Below are positions 13,732 through 14,549 of a DNA stretch of 14,549 bases, one piece after another. The notes beneath the pieces are model-generated. The model saw only the letters and a program-made list of their open reading frames with translations, did not search any database and had not been told where the DNA came from. The position numbers and the translations under genes are program-made. Each line of letters begins with the position of its first letter. Within the stretch, counting starts at the first letter, position 1. Origin of the DNA: Sphingobacteriaceae bacterium UBA2059 (GTDB lineage Bacteria > Bacteroidota > Bacteroidia > Sphingobacteriales > Sphingobacteriaceae); contig DDAL01000022.1 in NCBI GenBank assembly GCA_002332615.1, forward strand, positions 107,873 to 122,421, in the 5' to 3' direction.

Positions 13732-14116
13732 TAGTCTACTGGTACTGCTTTTCATAGTTGGCTTATCGAGTTGTGCAGGAAACAGTGTGGCTTTTAATAT
13801 TGAAGAACAATCAATTATATCCTGTTCAGGAAATGATATTGTGAGTTTTGAACTAAAGACGGATAGCCAGACTTATGAGTTCCATATCAAAAAAGATGTT
13901 AAATCTCAAAATAAGATTAGATTAAATGAGGTAATGAATAATAATTCAATCGTAAACTCTTATCCAAATTCAGGCGATACGACGTTTGTTTTAAATGCTA
14001 ATTCTGAATACATTTTTATAAATAGAACAGTTGGGGATGCAGCAGCATCTAAGATTACTTTCTCAACTGATGGAAATAGAAGAGTTGCAACTGCAAATAA
14101 AGTAGAGTGCGATTAA
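13694..14116 (+). CDS. Small lipoprotein, candidate immunity protein for the Rhs zincin tip
   Basis: The 140-residue product has a lipoprotein signal: basic MQTRKKIKR, a hydrophobic stretch (about 15-23) and the lipobox LSSC with C27 as the lipidated cysteine. The mature part is about 114 residues, rich in Ser, Asn and Thr and probably beta-structured; I recognise no family. I chose the ATG at 13694; an ATG at 13670 would add eight residues before the basic region. The start overlaps the end of the toxin-like gene by 38 nt in another frame, an arrangement typical of translationally coupled effector-immunity pairs. An envelope-anchored protein would suit a toxin acting in the periplasm or at the surface. 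That function is inference. A hairpin terminator follows 17 nt after the stop. Confidence 0.72.
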   Translation: MQTRKKIKRIASDSLLVLLFIVGLSSCAGNSVAFNIEEQSIISCSGNDIVSFELKTDSQTYEFHIKKDVKSQNKIRLNEVMNNNSIVNSYPNSGDTTFVLNANSEYIFINRTVGDAAASKITFSTDGNRRVATANKVECD

Positions 14117-14133
14117 GAAGTCAGCTAAGATAC

Positions 14134-14158
14134 AAGCCTGGTTCATTGAGCCAGGCTT
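14134..14158. terminator. Terminator after the lipoprotein gene (part of R3)
   Basis: An 8-bp perfect stem, AAGCCTGG (14134-14141) / CCAGGCTT (14151-14158), has a 9-nt loop and is followed on the plus strand by TTGTTATTTA. It also lies just beyond the stop codon of the minus-strand XRE remnant, so it may have served both directions. It is homologous to the hairpin at 12686-12723. Confidence 0.75.
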
Positions 14159-14217
14159 TTGTTATTTATAGAGCAGCTACATTCTTTTGAAAGAAGTCCT
14201 TAAACTTCTTTTGGTAA
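14134..14217. repeat. Boundary repeat copy R3 (hairpin plus XRE-gene end)
   Basis: This is the best-preserved copy of the unit. It includes the 18-bp block 14166-14183 identical to 12212-12229, and the blocks shared with R2 at 12727-12785. Beyond 14217 the XRE coding similarity continues here but not in R1 or R2. Confidence 0.72.
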
Positions 14218-14325
14218 GCATGATATCAATAATCTTAAAGACCACGGTTCGGTCTTCTTCATCGAGCTGGTTAATGAGATTAATCTGCTCAAAGTTAGGC
14301 TTGTTCTTGTAACCGGCCAGGCAAC
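14166..14325 (-). pseudogene. 3' remnant of an XRE-family helix-turn-helix regulator gene
   Basis: The minus strand reads GYKNKPNFEQINLINQLDEE, then DRTVVFKIIDIMLTK, and after a frameshift KFKDFFQKNVAAL-stop. This resembles the dimerisation/tail segment of a common Bacteroidota XRE regulator type, identified from general knowledge and not a search. A single base is missing near 14209-14212, where copy R2 has one more T (plus strand). The N-terminal DNA-binding domain is absent: the gene stops abruptly at about 14325, where Rhs coding sequence begins on the opposite strand. It is therefore a dead remnant. Codon content before 14312 is ambiguous because both fragments could claim it. Confidence 0.6.
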
Positions 14326-14549
14326 CGGTTGTATCGCAAGCATCATCAGATTAATGATCAGTCAGAGGTAGTGCTGGTAGAGAACCATTATTCAGCAGTT
14401 GGAGAGCTAATGGAGAAGAAGCTTCCCGGGGCAGGATTTGAGGCGATCCGGTATAGTTATAATGAACGCGGATGGTTAACGAGCGGACAGAGCGCACATT
14501 TCAAGTTTCAATTGCGCTATAATAATCTCTTACGAGGGGGTCAGGCTCA
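14322..14549 (+). pseudogene. Second Rhs-core fragment, 5'-truncated, runs off the window
   Basis: An open frame (14299 onward) translates near 14326 as RLYRKHHQINDQSEVVLVEN, then HYSAVGELMEKKL, RYSYNERGWLTS and FKFQLRYNN. These are conserved landmarks of the middle of Bacteroidota Rhs proteins (SYNERGWL, LRYN), lying N-terminal to the part kept in the first fragment. There is no start codon at the junction with the XRE remnant, so the 5' end of this rhs copy is missing. The frame is open to the window edge, so an intact downstream toxin tip may follow outside the window. Confidence 0.75.

Noticed and set aside
1..14549. CRISPR arrays, tRNA or rRNA genes, insertion-sequence transposases
   Set aside because: No regularly spaced direct repeats, cloverleaf or rRNA-like stretches, and no transposase motifs were seen. 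The repeats in 12132-14217 are irregularly spaced and explained by XRE-gene remnants.

Overview
The window looks like a chromosomal segment of a member of the Bacteroidota, probably a free-living, facultatively anaerobic lineage of the Sphingobacteriia/Chitinophagia/Cytophagia type. The reasons are the lack of clear Shine-Dalgarno sequences before most genes, a fused OtsA-OtsB trehalose enzyme beside a GH15 hydrolase, Bacteroidota-style Rhs sequence (GARFYDPVIGRW, SYNERGWLTS), and tails of Bacteroidota-type XRE regulators. Genus cannot be fixed from the sequence alone.

Region 1 (1-4571, all on the minus strand) is an anaerobic pyruvate/formate module: pyruvate formate-lyase (pflB), its radical-SAM activase (pflA), and upstream a transporter of the oxalate/formate antiporter (OFA) branch of the MFS. 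A perfect 8+8 bp palindrome of the Crp/Fnr type (TGA-N6-TCA) lies upstream of pflB, and a weaker TGA-N6-TCA site lies upstream of the transporter. The two may be co-regulated by oxygen or redox state.

Region 2 (4720-8791) is a convergent carbohydrate pair, a GH15 glucoamylase/trehalase-like enzyme (+) and a bifunctional trehalose-6-phosphate synthase/phosphatase (-), separated by a strong 19-bp bidirectional terminator. A gene-free stretch of about 330 bp follows and holds a short 11-bp tandem repeat.

Region 3 (9121-12060) is housekeeping: rsmA/ksgA (16S rRNA dimethyltransferase) followed 14 nt later by a D-2-hydroxyacid dehydrogenase, both on the minus strand, and divergently pdxA (pyridoxal phosphate synthesis).

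Region 4 (12061-14549) is visibly more AT-rich and is an accessory Rhs polymorphic-toxin remnant. It holds a small three-helix membrane protein, a frameshifted Rhs-core fragment leading into a C-terminal tip with an HEVGH zinc-metallopeptidase motif, an overlapping lipoprotein gene (candidate immunity protein), the broken 3' end of an XRE-type regulator gene on the other strand, and a second Rhs fragment running off the window. A repeated unit (hairpin plus XRE-gene 3' end, minus strand) occurs in at least three diverged copies and marks each cassette boundary. At two of them an Rhs fragment enters on the plus strand directly after the XRE remnant, with different breakpoints. This boundary architecture, together with the putative zincin toxin/lipoprotein pair, is the most interesting part of the window.
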